From the NCBI GenBank assembly GCA_029204225.1, contig CM055092.1:60813527-60877526 (forward strand): 64,000 nt of DNA. The letters run 5' to 3'. Of this stretch, positions 43,910 to 56,799 are shown in pieces. Numbering within the stretch: position 1 is the first letter of the stretch; each line of letters begins with the position of its first letter. Both the position numbers and the translations under genes were made by a program. The notes beneath the pieces were generated by a model. The model was not told where the DNA came from. It ran no database searches and worked only from the letters and a program-made list of their open reading frames with translations. The DNA is from Diphasiastrum complanatum. Taxonomy: Eukaryota; Streptophyta; Lycopodiopsida; Lycopodiales; Lycopodiaceae.

Positions 43910-46340
43910 GTTCAATCTAGAAACCATTAGGGTTTATTAGTATTTTTGTGTCACGGACTGTTTTCAGCTCAAGGTATATATACTTGTAAAAGATGGGGAC
44001 AAAATTGCTCATAATCTGCTGAGGTGAATATCAGGTTTTTGTTCATAAACTGGACAGTCTCTGTGGTGGTGATCCATTCAACAATTGGGCCATCCGTGTT
44101 TTGTACTGGAATGTACAGAGATTATAGCTATGATAAGTTCGATGTAAACTAGGTTTATGTAAGAGCTTTACAAGGAGTCGGCATTGTTTTTAGATATTAG
44201 GTAGCTAACCCTTGTGGTAGCAAGTATAAACAGTCCCCATAATGGACTTTGGACTTTGGCAAAAGAGAGGAAGGTCAGATATGCTGACTGCCCTGACTAT
44301 GAAGGTATCTGGCACCATGAAATCATGGCGGAGCCTTCTCTCTAATCACTTCATAGGGAAATCACACCAACGCTTGGGCAGTTTCACTGAGCAGCCCTTT
44401 GGGATGTTTTCAGTTTTTGAAAATTTTCTGTTACATAGGTTGTATCTTCACACAGAAAATTCTTTTCATTATACCTTAGGTACGACTTGAACTTTCTGGT
44501 TTTCCAAATTACAAAATGACAAGCAGTGTAACTGATCAGGCTGAACATTAAGGAAAATGCGATGTGTTGTTGCACAACTCTTATTAGAAATTTTCTTGCA
44601 TCTCAATGTTTTGAGCTTATTCCATTGTCCTTTAATTAAATGTTCCATGTTGGATGCTATTTTGCTGTAAGTAGTTGTTAGCAGGATCTACTGACATGTC
44701 GTCATCCATCTCTCTTTTGAAGTTTGTAGACATGTATCAATTTTTAAAGTTTGTAATCATGTATCATATTTTTATGTAGTCATTGACAAGTACAAAATTA
44801 TGAGTAAGGTCAAAGATGGGTCGCTGTATTTATACCTCCCACACTAAATTTTTTATTAATTACTTTACAATAAGTTGGATAGAAACTGGTCCACACGCTG
44901 TAGGGTGTATCATGCTTGGGTTGTGGGCTTGCTCATCCAGATTCGATTCTCTGCTCTCTTGTGGGCTGACAGAACAATTTCCCGTTGCCTGCTGAGTAAC
45001 ATGTACCTGTTTAAAGGCTACTGGAAACCTTAGAGATAACCATGTGCATAATTCATAGTATTTCACATGGCAGCAAAAACACAGGTGTTCAAAATCTATG
45101 AAGTTGGCATTCTATTAAACTCTGTGGACAGACTGCATAAAGCTGAAAATTGGATGTTTGTGCTTTATTAACTTAAATGTAATAAATAATACAATACATA
45201 GATATATTCTGGTGTGGCAAGGGTATTTCTTCAGAGAGTTCATAATTTTGCTTGATGTGTTGGCCTCTTGCTTCAGAATTCAGAAAAATATGAGGCTTTG
45301 CACTTCGATGTTGAGTTGCCTACTATGAACTCCTGCAGAAGCAATAATCTTTGAGGTGGTTCAAGTGAGCTGTTAAAACTAGGTTCTGTAAATTAAAACG
45401 CGAAAGGTTTTAATTGAGAGGTAAGAATGATGTCCACACTTCCACTTTGCCACTTTGCTAGACCAAGAGTGCTAGAAGGAAAATAATATGCACAAGTGAG
45501 AGCAATTCATCAATCTGCATCTTGAAATTTTAGTAATGTTCAAGATATTACAAGTCAGTTGATAGATCAGCGTGATGAGGAATATCCATATGAATATTAG
45601 TTAGAGCTTGCTGTACATGAGGCACAAGTCAAGGATTAGTGTTATGAGGTGAATGTCAATACTTGCATTTTAGGATCTCAAAAAAATCTACAAGTGTGAG
45701 AGATTGTACACTCCAAAATTATGATGATCAAACTTGGATTTTAGAGAGCCATCAAACTAGTTTCAGATTTTGGCAATGCTCTTGTACAGAAATAGAGATT
45801 ATCCATCAAAATCAAGCAAGAAACAAGTACATAAGTGAAAAATCTAAGTATTTTCATTAGTGTCAACCATTTGAGAGAGTAAAAGGCAAAGTTAGAGAGA
45901 GAAAATCCTTGTTCTTGGGGTTCTACAACGAGATTTCAATGACTCAAAAATTCTATGCCCCAAAAGTATGTACAATGAGCTTTCCATTAAGCATATAGTG
46001 AGAGCTTGAGTTTCTACCTAAATTAGCATGCTTTATTATGAACCTCAAAATGTGATTGGAGCCCATGATTCAATATGATGAGAGTGCCAGAATGAGATGC
46101 ACCACTTCCACTTTTGCATCATTACAAAATAGGCCATGTGTAGACTCTCCAAGGAGCTCAAGGTTAGGTTCACAATATCTATGCTTAATCAAAGCTTGAT
46201 TGTGCTCATGATATTTACCAATGATGGCAGTCCAACCTCATGATTACACATCATCAAATAACTAGTTGGCTTTTATCATTTTTCACACTCCATTAAAGAG
46301 AGGTAGTTATGTAACATAGATCTACTAACAACTCCTAGGG
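43910..46340. other. Low-information spacer
   Basis: AT-rich and without recognisable genes or element borders. A B-box-like GATTCGATTCT near 44941 could be a SINE trace, but the A-box is poor. Confidence 0.4.
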
Positions 46341-46345
46341 ATGAT

Positions 46346-47055
46346 CTAAGGAGCTTTAAGCAATGGTTTAGTGAGAAGATCAATGACACATGATGTATCC
46401 ACATGCTTCGAGATGATGTCTTTTGCTTGCACCTTTTCTCTCACAAAATGATGCTCCACCTTGATGTGCTTGCTCCTTCCATGAAAGATAGGATCTGAAG
46501 TAAGGCCTTGGGCTGAAATGTTGTCACACTTAATAATGGGAATGTCTTCAGATTTGATGCATTTGAGCTCTGCCATAAGTCACTTGATCCAAAAAATCTC
46601 TTTGGTAGTAGTAGTGGTTGGTGCTTTGTACTTAGTGTCAGTGAATGAGAGAGATATGGTGTTCTACTTCGAGAGCCAAGAGATGGTTCTTTCTCCAATG
46701 AATATAGCAAATGCACTTGTGGACTTCCTATCAATCTTGTTAGCTGCAAAATCCAAATATGGATAACCAATCAAGCCCCTCTATAGTAGAGTATGCCAAA
46801 ATCTAGAGTGTTAGAAATGTACATAAGCACCCTCTTGGCCAATCTCGAATGATGGATTGAAGGAGATTGCATATATTGACTCAACTTATTGACACAAAAA
46901 CTTAGATCAGGTCTGGCGAGCCAAATCAAGGAGCCTATGAGACTCTTATAAAGGGTGATGTCCTTGAAGTATCTTTCATCACCATCTATTGGATCTCTTA
47001 CATAGTGCTCCATATGAGTGTCAATACTTTTGCACTTATTTGTGAGAAATTTCAA
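46346..47055 (-). pseudogene. Copia RT C-terminus and RNase H relic
   Basis: The minus-strand frame 47055-46771 reads KCKSIDTHMEHYV, LYKSLIGSLIWLARPDLSFC and VLMYISNTLDFGILY, the RT-RNase H joint. 46576-46346 has IIKCDNISAQGLTSDPIFHG and SKHIKVEHHFVREKV, the RNase H end. The piece between is frame-shifted. No LTR was found. Confidence 0.75.
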
Positions 47056-47960
47056 CTAGTTTAGTCAATATTGGTCATAGTTGATAAAATTGCCAAATAC
47101 ACAAGGTTTTTTTTTCTCTCATCTCATTTCATGCTTATACATGAGTTCTCTTGGGTTCATCTATCCATTGGTGCACTATATTGGTGATATTTTGCAATCT
47201 TGTGTAGAATGCTCATATTATGCTATATTCGGATCCACACGTGTGAAATACAATAGCTTATTGTTTTTGTACGGACAACAACTTCATTTCATCTTATGTT
47301 TGATGTTTGATCAAGTTCTTATTGAGTTTGTATCTCTTTCATTAAGTAGAAGCAGATTTTTCTATGATGCAAAAGTATAGATAGTGTTGACTTTCATACC
47401 AAAGATAAAAAGACAAATTTGGATCTTAGTGATTCATATTTTTTCACTTGGTATCAGAGTTTGTGTTACAAGTTATGAAAGGATCAATCACATTCTTTTG
47501 TAGATCAAAACTCAATTTAGGTTTATGAACTTGATGAATTCCGATTTCACACTTGGCTTACTAGATTTGGCCAATTTTTTATGCATTAGGAAGGCTTCAC
47601 TGGAGGCTACAAGATTCTAGATCAAGTTTTAGGCAATTGCATGTAGAATTTGAAATATTCAATTTTTTGTGATTTTGTCAAAACCCTAATTTTGATTGGA
47701 TCCCTATTTTGTGAGGTTGCTGGACTACAATAGAGTGTGTTTCAATCTTAGGAAGTAGCAAGATTCATTATATTGTTGGTGGATCATAGGTTGATCAAGA
47801 TTTCTACATTCTATGTGTTGATTTGCTAGTTATAAGTGCAAGAAGAGAATTGAGAGGTTCCATATCTTTGTGATTTCTTTTTGGAAACATTTGTTATATT
47901 TCAAAATAGTGCTTTGTGCATTGGAACATGTTGAAAAAGAAAGATTAGGTCATTGCAACA

Positions 47961-48840
47961 TGGCTACAATGAGTGGATTCATGTTGGAAGACAATGACAA
48001 GCTTACCTCATCCAACTACTCTACATGGAAGGTGAGGATGGAATCACTTCTTGAAATGCATGAGTTGATGAATATTGTTGTAGGGTTGGAGGAGAGACCC
48101 CTGGTTCAACAAGAGCAATTGAGGTATGGCAAGAGAGCTAAGAAAGCTCTACACATGATCAAGATGAATGTTACCAATAAGCTACTCAAGGAGATTGGTA
48201 AGTCCAATTCATCTTGAGAGGCTTGGGAAGCTTTGAAGAAGCTTTATGAATCTAAGTCTCCATCTAGAGTGTTGACTCTAAGAAGAAAAATCTTTCAAAG
48301 CATTCAAAAGAAAGAAGAGAGTCCTAATACTTTTGTTTTGAGAGAAGGCTTTAAGATGAGTTAGCTTGCATTGATGAGCGCATTAAGGAAGGAGAGATTG
48401 TTCAAGTTATTCTTAATGGTTTGTTGGATGCTCATGCTAACATTGTATAAAGTCTTACTATTCAAAAACCTTTGCCAAGTTTGGCGGATCTTCAAGAGAT
48501 CTTGATCAATGAGGAATATAGGCTTCAAGGAAGAGGTGGATCTACATCAACATCTCAAGATGAGGAGGCCATGTTCATCAAAGGCAAGTTCAAGGGCAAA
48601 GCAAGGTCAAGTGGTCTAAAGATCATGGCGAGTCTTCTTCTTTTGGTAAGAAGAAAGATAGGTCAAAGTTGAAGTGCTTCTATTGTGGCATCAAGGGGCA
48701 TTTTGCAAGTGATTGCTACAAAAAGAAGAGAGATCAAGGAGACAAGCAAGGTAATCTAACTCTTGATGAGGATGGTGTTGATGCTCAAAACACAAATGAT
48801 GATGCTTTTGAAATCTTCATGTTTGAGTTCTATTGTTGGA
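47961..48840 (+). pseudogene. Copia gag with CCHC knuckle
   Basis: The frame opens with MATMSGFMLEDNDKLTSSNY and STWKVRMESLLEM, the usual Copia gag start. A TGA near 48216 and a frame change near 48360 break it. The knuckle CFYCGIKGHFASDC is intact at about 48675-48720. Confidence 0.75.
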
Positions 48841-50440
48841 GATATTGATCCATGGTGAATTGATAGTGGAGCAAGCTCACACATGACTTTTCACAAAGAG
48901 TATTTCACTTCTTTGTTGGCATATGGAGATGACAAGAGGGTGATCTACACGGCCAATAATGGTGAGTGTGCAATCCAAGGGAATTTCTATTCTCTCTCTA
49001 CAAATAGGAATGTTCATTTGAAGGATGTTTTATTCATTCTATCTATTACTAAGAACCTACTTAGTGTGAGTCAAATGCTAAGAAATGGTCTTAATGTTGA
49101 GTTTGATGGAGATGCTTGTATGATCAAAAGGAAGGATGTCTTGATTGCAAAAGGTAAAAGGCAAGGGAATTTATTCAAACTAGATGCTTGTGTTATCGCT
49201 AACCAAGTTGGATGTGTGGCGAGTGAGCAAATACCTATTCAAGAGGTTTGGCATAAGAGGATGAGGGATCTCAACTACAAGACATTGGAGGTAATGGCTA
49301 GAAAGCAAGTTGTGAGTGGTCTTCCAAGTTCCTTAACTATCATCAATCATGTTTGTGAGTCTTGTGCTTTGTCAAAGTCACATAGGCTACCTTATACTAG
49401 ATCTACAGCTAGATCTACAAAGCCTTTTCAAGTTGTACATTCGGATATTCATAAAATTACTACAATTAGCAATAGTGAAGCTACTGAGATGTATGTAACT
49501 TTCATTGATGATTTTAGTAGATTTTGTTGGATCTATCTACTAAAGAGCAAAGATGAAGTGTATGATGTCTTTGTGAAGTTCAAGAATGCAAGGGAGAATC
49601 ATTTTTTCACAAGGATCAAGTGCTTGCGGAGTGACAATGGTGGTGAGTATATCTCAACCGAGTTCAAGGCCTTTTTGTGATGAGCATGGGATCAAGAGGG
49701 AGTACACAACTCCAAGGACACGACAACAAAATGGAGTGGCTGAGAGGAAGAATAGGACTTTATGTGAAAGTGCCAAAGCCATGAGGTTAGGAGCTAATCT
49801 CTCAAAACCATTTTGGGATCAAGCTTTGTTGGGTGCTAATTTTTTATGCAATAGGTGGCCGAGTGCTATATTGGATGGAAGGACACCTTTTGAAATGCTC
49901 TTCAAGAGGAGGCCGAGTGTCAAGGTTTTTAGAACTTTTGGATGCACATGCCATGTTAATATAGCTCTTGATGATAGGACAAAGGAGGATTCATCTTCAA
50001 GGAAAGGTATATTTATTGGATATAGTGAGGTGAGTAAAGACTACAAGGTCTACATTCCTACAACCAATGAGGTGATTATTGGTAGACATGTCATTTTTTA
50101 TGAGGGGAACATTTCAAAAGTGTCTTCAAGTAATGATGATGTGGATGGATCTAACAATCTTGATGATGATGTTATGGATCCTAATTTAGATGGTGATGAT
50201 GAATCTTCATCAAATCAAAAGCCAAGGAGAACAAAGGTAATCAAGTGGTTGTTGGAACAAACTTTGCTTTCCTAAGCTCTTTTGATGACCCTACATGTGT
50301 AGATGAAGCAAGGAACAAAGAGGAGTGGATCCAAACAATGGATCTTGAGTATCAAGCTCTTATGAAGAATGGAACATGGAGATTGGTGGAATTGCCTAAG
50401 GACAAAAAAGCTATTGGATGCAAATGGATCTTTGTGGAGG
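48841..50440 (+). pseudogene. Copia protease, integrase and RT start
   Basis: Protease is seen as IDSGASSHMTFHKEY at about 48856, with a stop where the preceding Trp is expected. Pre-integrase has HKRMRDLNYKTLE and CESCALSKSHRLP. Integrase has QVVHSDIHKI, YVTFIDDFSRFCWIY and, after a frame change near 49680, PRTRQQNGVAERKNRTLCE. RT starts with DEARNKEEWIQTMDLEYQAL and stops after GCKWIF. Confidence 0.82.
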
Positions 50441-50446
50441 CCTATG

Positions 50447-50836
50447 ATTCCACATTATCCAAGTTAATTGTTATATAGTGTAAATTTTTCAATTTTTGCA
50501 CATGTAAATATGCGATATTGCCTAAATCAATGCAAAGGCCTATTTGCACCTTGTAAATTCATTGTAATTATAAAACTCACGACGTTCTCAAGCGACATTC
50601 TAGAGAGACATGTAGTTGTTCCCAACCGATACCTTAGGAGCAACGCTAAGAGCCTGGTGTTCGTCTCTATAAGGGCGACACTTAGTGCCATTGTAATTAC
50701 ACAAAGATTTAGCTATCAATAGAGAGAGCCAGTCTATAAGCTTGTGCTTTCCTTCCATCTGTTATTTGTTATAGTTATTTAGATCTAAATCTAATTCGGG
50801 CCAATCGTGGTCTTGATTTTCTATGGTCTCAGAGTC
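50447..50836 (+). mobile_element. LTR-like start and primer site of a Gypsy element
   Basis: TGATTCCACATTATCC marks the point where the Copia coding sequence is cut. At 50824-50836 stands TGGTCTCAGAGTC, a variant primer site. The stretch between has LTR character (a TATAAGG-like box at about 50667), but there is no second LTR in the window. Confidence 0.45.
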
Positions 50837-51182
50837 TACTTCTATCCTTTGGACTACCATGTCAGTGTTAGTGTGTTTTCTAAGCGACTTCTTCGGCTTT
50901 TTCTCCATAGAATTAAGTCGTGCTAACAGTCTTGTGGAATAGCTTATAAGTTCCTTATCTGAACACATAGCTCATTCAGAATTAAAGGAGGTTCTGTTTA
51001 GAGTTATGCTTTTAGGCTCCGGCTAATTCCCTGCACACATTAGTTAGAATTGTCGCTCTTGGATGTCGCTTGTAAATCCACATTAGAAAAATCTGAAATT
51101 CAATACAAAGTGAAGAATGTGTTGCAGACATATGCGTATCAAGATCAATTATAGAATAACTCTCAGTGTGTTCGCTCAGCAT

Positions 51183-54000
51183 ATGAGTTAGGCATTCATC
51201 ATAGAATAGTGCCTACACTTAGACATCTGAGATTAGCAAATGCAACTAGAAAAACTCCAATAGGGGAGTTGTCTCAGGTACAGTTTACATTGGCGACCAT
51301 AAGCTTTTTGATGGACTTCATTATATGAAGACCACTAGGGAATCATCTTACAAAGTCTTACTAGAGAGACTATGGCTATATCAAGCCGATGTTATTACCC
51401 ACCTTCTGAGACCAGATGGCTACATCCGAAGGAAAGAGCCATAAACATATTACTGTATCTTGGAAGAAGGATGAATATGAAGGCGAGATGCCAACATCTT
51501 CCTCAAGTTGCATTTCAGAAGATGAAGGAGTTCGTTTTGTAAGGATTGAGGTAAGGGAGAGGTTTGTTACATTATCCATACCTGCATATAATAATAGAGT
51601 AGAATATGTAGATAAAGGAGACTGTCGAGTCCCCGAGATAAGTGCCATTATAGGAGGCCATACTATTAATAGAATACTAGTAGACTCAGGATCTAGCATC
51701 AACTTAATGATTGAGAAAATGGTTAAGGAGTTAGGATTAGAAGACCAGATCCAGCCTACTACTCATCATGAAATCCATTTAGCAGATGCATTTAGATGCA
51801 CACCAATAGGAGAGCTGAGGGGTGTAAACGTAAATATAGAGATATAGACTTTCATTATGAATTTCTTTGTCATAAACCCATTAGATATGCCACCATACTC
51901 AATATTATTTGGAAGGCCATGGTTATACCAGGCAGATGATATTATAAATTGGTCTACCAAACAAATATTTTTTCCAAGCATTCTCACAGCCAGTCCATTA
52001 GGAGGTCACCTTATGAGATAGAGTGAGAGGATAGTAGAACCTACAGAATCCCTAGTCAATTTCATAGAATGTTATGAAATAAATGAGGAAGAAGCAAATG
52101 AGTTTCCAATATCTGAGTCAAGGGAAGTTATGGGTGAAACCAGAGCAAGCTTGACTGAGAGAATGGTAGATAAGACTAATTATGTAGAAATAGAAGTTAG
52201 TAAAGGTAAAATTATGATTTTGTAGAAACACCGGGAAGAGTACATAATACTCCTTCAAAGTACCAGAATCTATTCACTTGGTCAATGGAAAATTGAACTA
52301 GTATACCGATTAAATGGGGAGAACATAGAATAGACTTGATCCAGGGTGCCATACCGGTTAGACAAAGACAATATAGGTTAAATCCGAAGTATTCATTATT
52401 AGTTAAAGATGAATTAGATAAATGCATAAGAGCATGTATCATATACCATGTTCTAAGTAGTGAATGGGTATCACCTATTGTGATAGTTCCCAAAAAGAAG
52501 ACAGGCAAAATTAGGGTATGTCAAGACTTTAGGAAGTTAAATGCTGCCACAACAAAAACTATCATCCATTACCATATACAGACCTGATCCTAGACCAAGT
52601 AGTTGGTCACGAATGATATAGTTTTTTAGATGGTTTTTCTGGTTACAATCAAGTCTTCATTAAAGAAGAAGATAGATTGAAAACCACTTTTACCACTGAT
52701 CAGGGGACTTACACTTATACGCGTATGCCCTTCGGTCTGTGTAATGCGCCTGCAATATCTCAGCGCATGATGACAAACATTTTTCAAGATTTTTTTAAGG
52801 AAATTTTTAGAAATCTTTATGGATGACTTTTGTGTTTACTCATCTACTAAAGATCATTTAGATGCATTAGAAAAGACTTTAAGACGATGTCAAGAGACAT
52901 CTCTTAAATTGCATCCATCCAAATGTTATTTTGGCATGAGGGAAGGCATTTGGTTAGGCTACAGAATTTTGAAAGATGGCATTCAAGCTGATATCGAGAA
53001 AGTTAAAATGATTTTAGAATCGGATGAACCAACTAATCTACGGGAGCTTAGGGAATTTTTAGGCCAGATAGGATACTATCGCAGAATAATAAAAGAGTAT
53101 GCTATAGTAGTTACTCCTTTAACAGGATTATTAAAGAAATCTGTTGAATATCACTGGTCACAAGATCACCAGGACGCTTTTGAAATACTAAAACAGTCCT
53201 TAGCAGAAGCAACTGGAGTTAGACCTCCAGATTGGGCGAAGAAATTTCACGTATATGTATACACTTCATCATTTGCAATCGGTGTAGTGCTTAGCCAAAA
53301 AGATGATTAAAATATTGATTATCCAATTTATTATGCTGGTAGACAATTAGCAGCATCTGAAAAAAATTATTCCGCTACAGAGCGGAAAGCATTAGGCATT
53401 ATCTACTAGGATATTCTTTTAATTTCCATGTAGACCACTATGCATTAAAGCGTCTAGTAAATAAACCTGACCTTTCAGGAAGGATAGGTAGATGGGTTTT
53501 ATTATTAGATGAATTTGATTATCAAGTAGAGTTAAGGAGGGAAAAGGACCACCAAAATGCAGATTATATATCACGACTTAAAACTAAAAATCAATTTGAA
53601 CCAATATCAGAATTCCCAGATGAGCACATAATGCACATTCAAGCGAAATCATCTATTTATACAAACATCATTATTTTTTTACAGGATCAAATTTATTCAG
53701 ATCACTTCAATAAACAGTAGAAGATAGTTTTTCTTGCAAAAGTAGGACCCTACACGATTATAGATAAGGTACTATATAAATTAGGAGCCGACGATAACCT
53801 TCATCGCTGTCTAGAACCCACCGACATCCCCACTGTAATAAGTGCACTACATGAAGAAGATTCGGGGGGCCATTATGTCCTTAAAAATACTATCAGAAAA
53901 ATTCTAAATGCTAAGTATTGGTGGCCTACACTTTATAGAGATATTAAAATTTTCATTCAAAAATGTGATGCATGTCAGAGGATGGGGAAACCCAGCTTTG
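51183..54000 (+). pseudogene. Gypsy pol relic (protease, RT, RNase H, integrase start)
   Basis: A protease-region fragment (51183-51410) is followed by a second, different protease (RILVDSGSSINLMIEKM near 51675, then ILFGRPWLYQADDI). RT follows with WVSPIVIVPKKKTGKIRVCQ, LDGFSGYNQVFI and MPFGLCNAPA, then MDDFCVYSS instead of the expected tyrosine-containing box (52819). RT thumb is IGYYRRIIKEYA, RNase H VYVYTSSFAIGVVLSQ, and the integrase zinc finger HEEDSGGHYVLKN with CDACQRMGKP (53850-53990). Stops and frame changes are frequent. It ends abruptly at about 54000 against a minus-strand Copia piece. Confidence 0.78.
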
Positions 54001-54002
54001 CG

Positions 54003-55678
54003 ACACACTCCTTGGTGAATGGTATACGTGACATCTTGCCTTTGTTACAAACATCGTAGGACTTCAAGCATGTTGCATCTTTGATATTGACTCCAGTGAA
54101 TACTCCACTCCGACTAGCGTTGTATAGAGCAACTGTATTGATGTGATACAGTCTCCTGTGCCATAGAATATCTATCGATTAGTTGATCTAGTGACCTTGC
54201 TCTGAAGGTACTCGGATTCTGAGGTGATACAGGTTCTCCTTTCACTTTCCTGTGGTGACAAGTTGAGTGGTTGCGGATTCAACCACTTTGCATGTATCGC
54301 CTTCATCAGTGATTGTTAGTCCTGCATCTACCATCTTAGCAACAGATAGTAGGTCCTTCTGAAGAGTGGGCACATATAGAGTGTCATTGAGCCTTCTGTC
54401 TCTTCCTCTGGTGCTTAATCATAGTGCTCCAGTTCCGCTGACTTTGTGTCTGGAACCATCTCCCATGATTATATATCTGAAAGATTCTAATTCTTGATAA
54501 TCAGTGATCATGTGTCTTGTTGCCAGGAAGTGTGATGTTGCACCTGAATCAAGAATTATTTCTTGTGTATCTGAAGTTGATGTCACACAAACATCAGTAC
54601 ACAGGTAAGCTAATGGGTTCTTGCCGTTGTTGGCTCTGTCTTTGGCCATCTTCGAGGACTCGGGTTCCTCCACGTAGGATGAGCTATTGTTGCTCTCTCG
54701 TCTGCTCAGAGCTCTCCTATCTGCTCAGAGCTTTCTTGTTTCTGGAATTTTAGTAGCAGTCAACAACCGTGTGACCCTTTTTGTGATAGTGGATGCACTC
54801 TATCTTTGGATTGAGCCATCACTTATCAATAGTGTGGTCTTCTCGTGTGCATCTCGTGCAGGTCTTCTTCTCACCATTCTGTTGTCTCGATTTATTTCTG
54901 CTCTTCCATTTGTCTTATTTGGCTCTCTCTAACTGCTACTTTCGATCTTGTCTTTGGTCTGACTCCCTCTTAGGCTTGAAATTCTTCTTTTGCTTCTCTT
55001 TGTTGTTGTAGAGAGCTTGATCAGAGCTATCCTTGTCATCAAGGTGTTCATGGGCTTCCACCTCTTCTCTGATCTCGATTACAGCCTTTTCAAGGGTCAT
55101 ATGTGGATCTTTAGCAAGCAATATTTGGATCATCTGAAACGATCTTGGTAGAGTTCGCAGCAGGTATGTGAGCTGCTTTTCTGCTGAGACTGCATTGTCT
55201 ATTCCGGAGTTGTGTAGTGAAAGGAATAGGTCCTTCATTCTTCTGATGAAGGAGGTGAGGTCTTTACCATCCCATCTCAGATTGGTCAGCTGATCTTCAA
55301 GAAGTATAATTTGGCTTTGTGATTTCATTTGAAATCTAGTCAGCAAAGTATCCCACATTTCTCTCACATTCGAGAGTGTGGCTAGATCAAGCCTTAAGCT
55401 GTCTTCGATGGAGGAAGATAGGACGACTGCTTCCTTGTCGTTTCTTTCTCTTTCCCGTAGCTCTTTGCCAGTAGTTGTGGCATCTATTCTGTGCCACCAA
55501 CCCAGGGCCATAGACCTTCTCCTTCTAGTATTAGAGAAGTCTTCACCTTCCATGCTAGGAAGTTTGATCCTGAGGAGTCAAGGATCGTGCATATCTTTGA
55601 TTGAATGTTGCTAATGGATGCCATAGCCTAAAAGAATCAGGCAGTGCTATGATAGAGCTGAATAGTGCTCTGATACCA
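54003..55678 (-). pseudogene. Copia gag, protease and integrase start, minus strand
   Basis: The primer site TGGTATCAGAGCA (reverse complement of 55666-55678) marks the upstream end. Gag (55553-54936) includes SLRLDLATLSNVREMWDTLL and QLTNLRWDGKDLTSFIRRMK. The knuckle near 54770 has its second Cys changed to Tyr (CIHYHKKGH). Protease is EIILDSGATSHFLATRHMI (54560-54500). The pre-integrase end KMSRIPF sits at 54030, and the element is cut there. Confidence 0.78.
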
Positions 55679-55679
55679 T

Positions 55680-55990
55680 TGATGGAATTCAATCGTTGCT
55701 TGGTACCACTGATGGGAAGTTGGGATCTCGGGTTAAACCGGAGATGAAAGCCAGATAGAGCCGACTTGGTAGTCGTAGCTACTGCTACCTAATTCTCTTC
55801 CAAGCCCTAGATCGCTTTTGACGATTTGTTGTAAAATTAAACTTGTAAACAGCGGATAATGCTAAGTAAAACAATAGCAAAAAGTTATCTACTGCTAGCA
55901 TGCATTCCAATATTGTAGATCATATACATTACACAATAGAACATTACGAAAATCGCTTCTCTTAATTTACTATATTTTCTTGAGCGCTAT
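55680..55990 (-). other. Probable LTR of the preceding Copia piece
   Basis: It begins at the primer-site border with TGATGGAATTCAATCG. A near-copy of the border (GGTACCACTGATGGGAAG) follows 30 bp later. The right end cannot be fixed; Gypsy sequence resumes at about 56000. Confidence 0.4.
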
Positions 55991-56010
55991 TTGTTTCCCA
56001 GATCAGTGCG

Positions 56011-56785
56011 TTGGCGATAAAAAGAAAACTAAGAAGGATAAAAATGCGAATTCAGCAAAAAATGCGAAAAGCACAAAAAACCACGACAATCAAGACACAA
56101 ACTGCAGAACAATCTGCAGAAATTCTTAAAGACCCAGACTTTGATAGATCTAATGAAAAATACTATGAACCAGATATCAATTTAGAAGCTAAGATGATGA
56201 AACGAAGAAAGTTAATAAAGTAACATTTTTAGATCCAATAATAAGTAATGAGATACCTAGAGATCCATCCCCACTTAGACATCGTTCATATGATATAGTG
56301 GAAGATTTTACCTCTAGAATGCCCAAAATAACTTTCAAATAGTTATTAGAGATAATCAGTACTATAAGAAAGAGATTAAACAATTCTTACAAAAAAAAAA
56401 AAAAAGGAAAGCTAAGTTGCCATTGGTTGATGTGGGACTGTAAACCTTGGTGACGAAGGCCCATTTGAAATCCAGATAATAATAAAAGGCTGCATCTTAG
56501 ATAGTGTATCCATAGATTTTGGATCCAGTGTAAATATAATGACTGAAGAGACAACATACGATTTACGCATTCATCATAGAATAGCGCTTACACTTAGACA
56601 TCTGAGATTAGCAGATGCAACTAGAAGAACTCCAATAGGGGACTTGTCTCAGGTTGCAGTTTACATTGATGACCATAAGTTTTTGATGGACTTCATTATA
56701 TTAAAGACCACTAGGAAATCATCTTACAAAGTCTTATTAGAAAGATCGTGGCTATATCAAGCCGATGTTATTACTCACTAGAGGA
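56011..56785 (+). pseudogene. Second Gypsy fragment (gag end and protease)
   Basis: A Lys/Arg-rich frame (56011-56220) is followed by a degenerate protease with IDFGSSVNIM (about 56515) and then ALTLRHLRLADATRRTPIG, FLMDFIILK and SWLYQADVI. The part 56560-56780 is about 90 percent identical to 51183-51410, so the two come from the same family. Confidence 0.72.
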
Positions 56786-56799
56786 AGTACTGTAGCAGA

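Larger units (their letters stand above)
47080..50446 (+). mobile_element. Copia element, + strand, truncated in RT
   Basis: A primer site TGGTATCAGAGT (47449-47460) follows an LTR-like segment whose left end I cannot fix (about 47080). Gag, zinc knuckle, protease, integrase and the start of RT follow. At about 50440 the RT breaks off after KAIGCKWIF into the LTR-like start of the next element. No 3' LTR is present. Confidence 0.75.
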
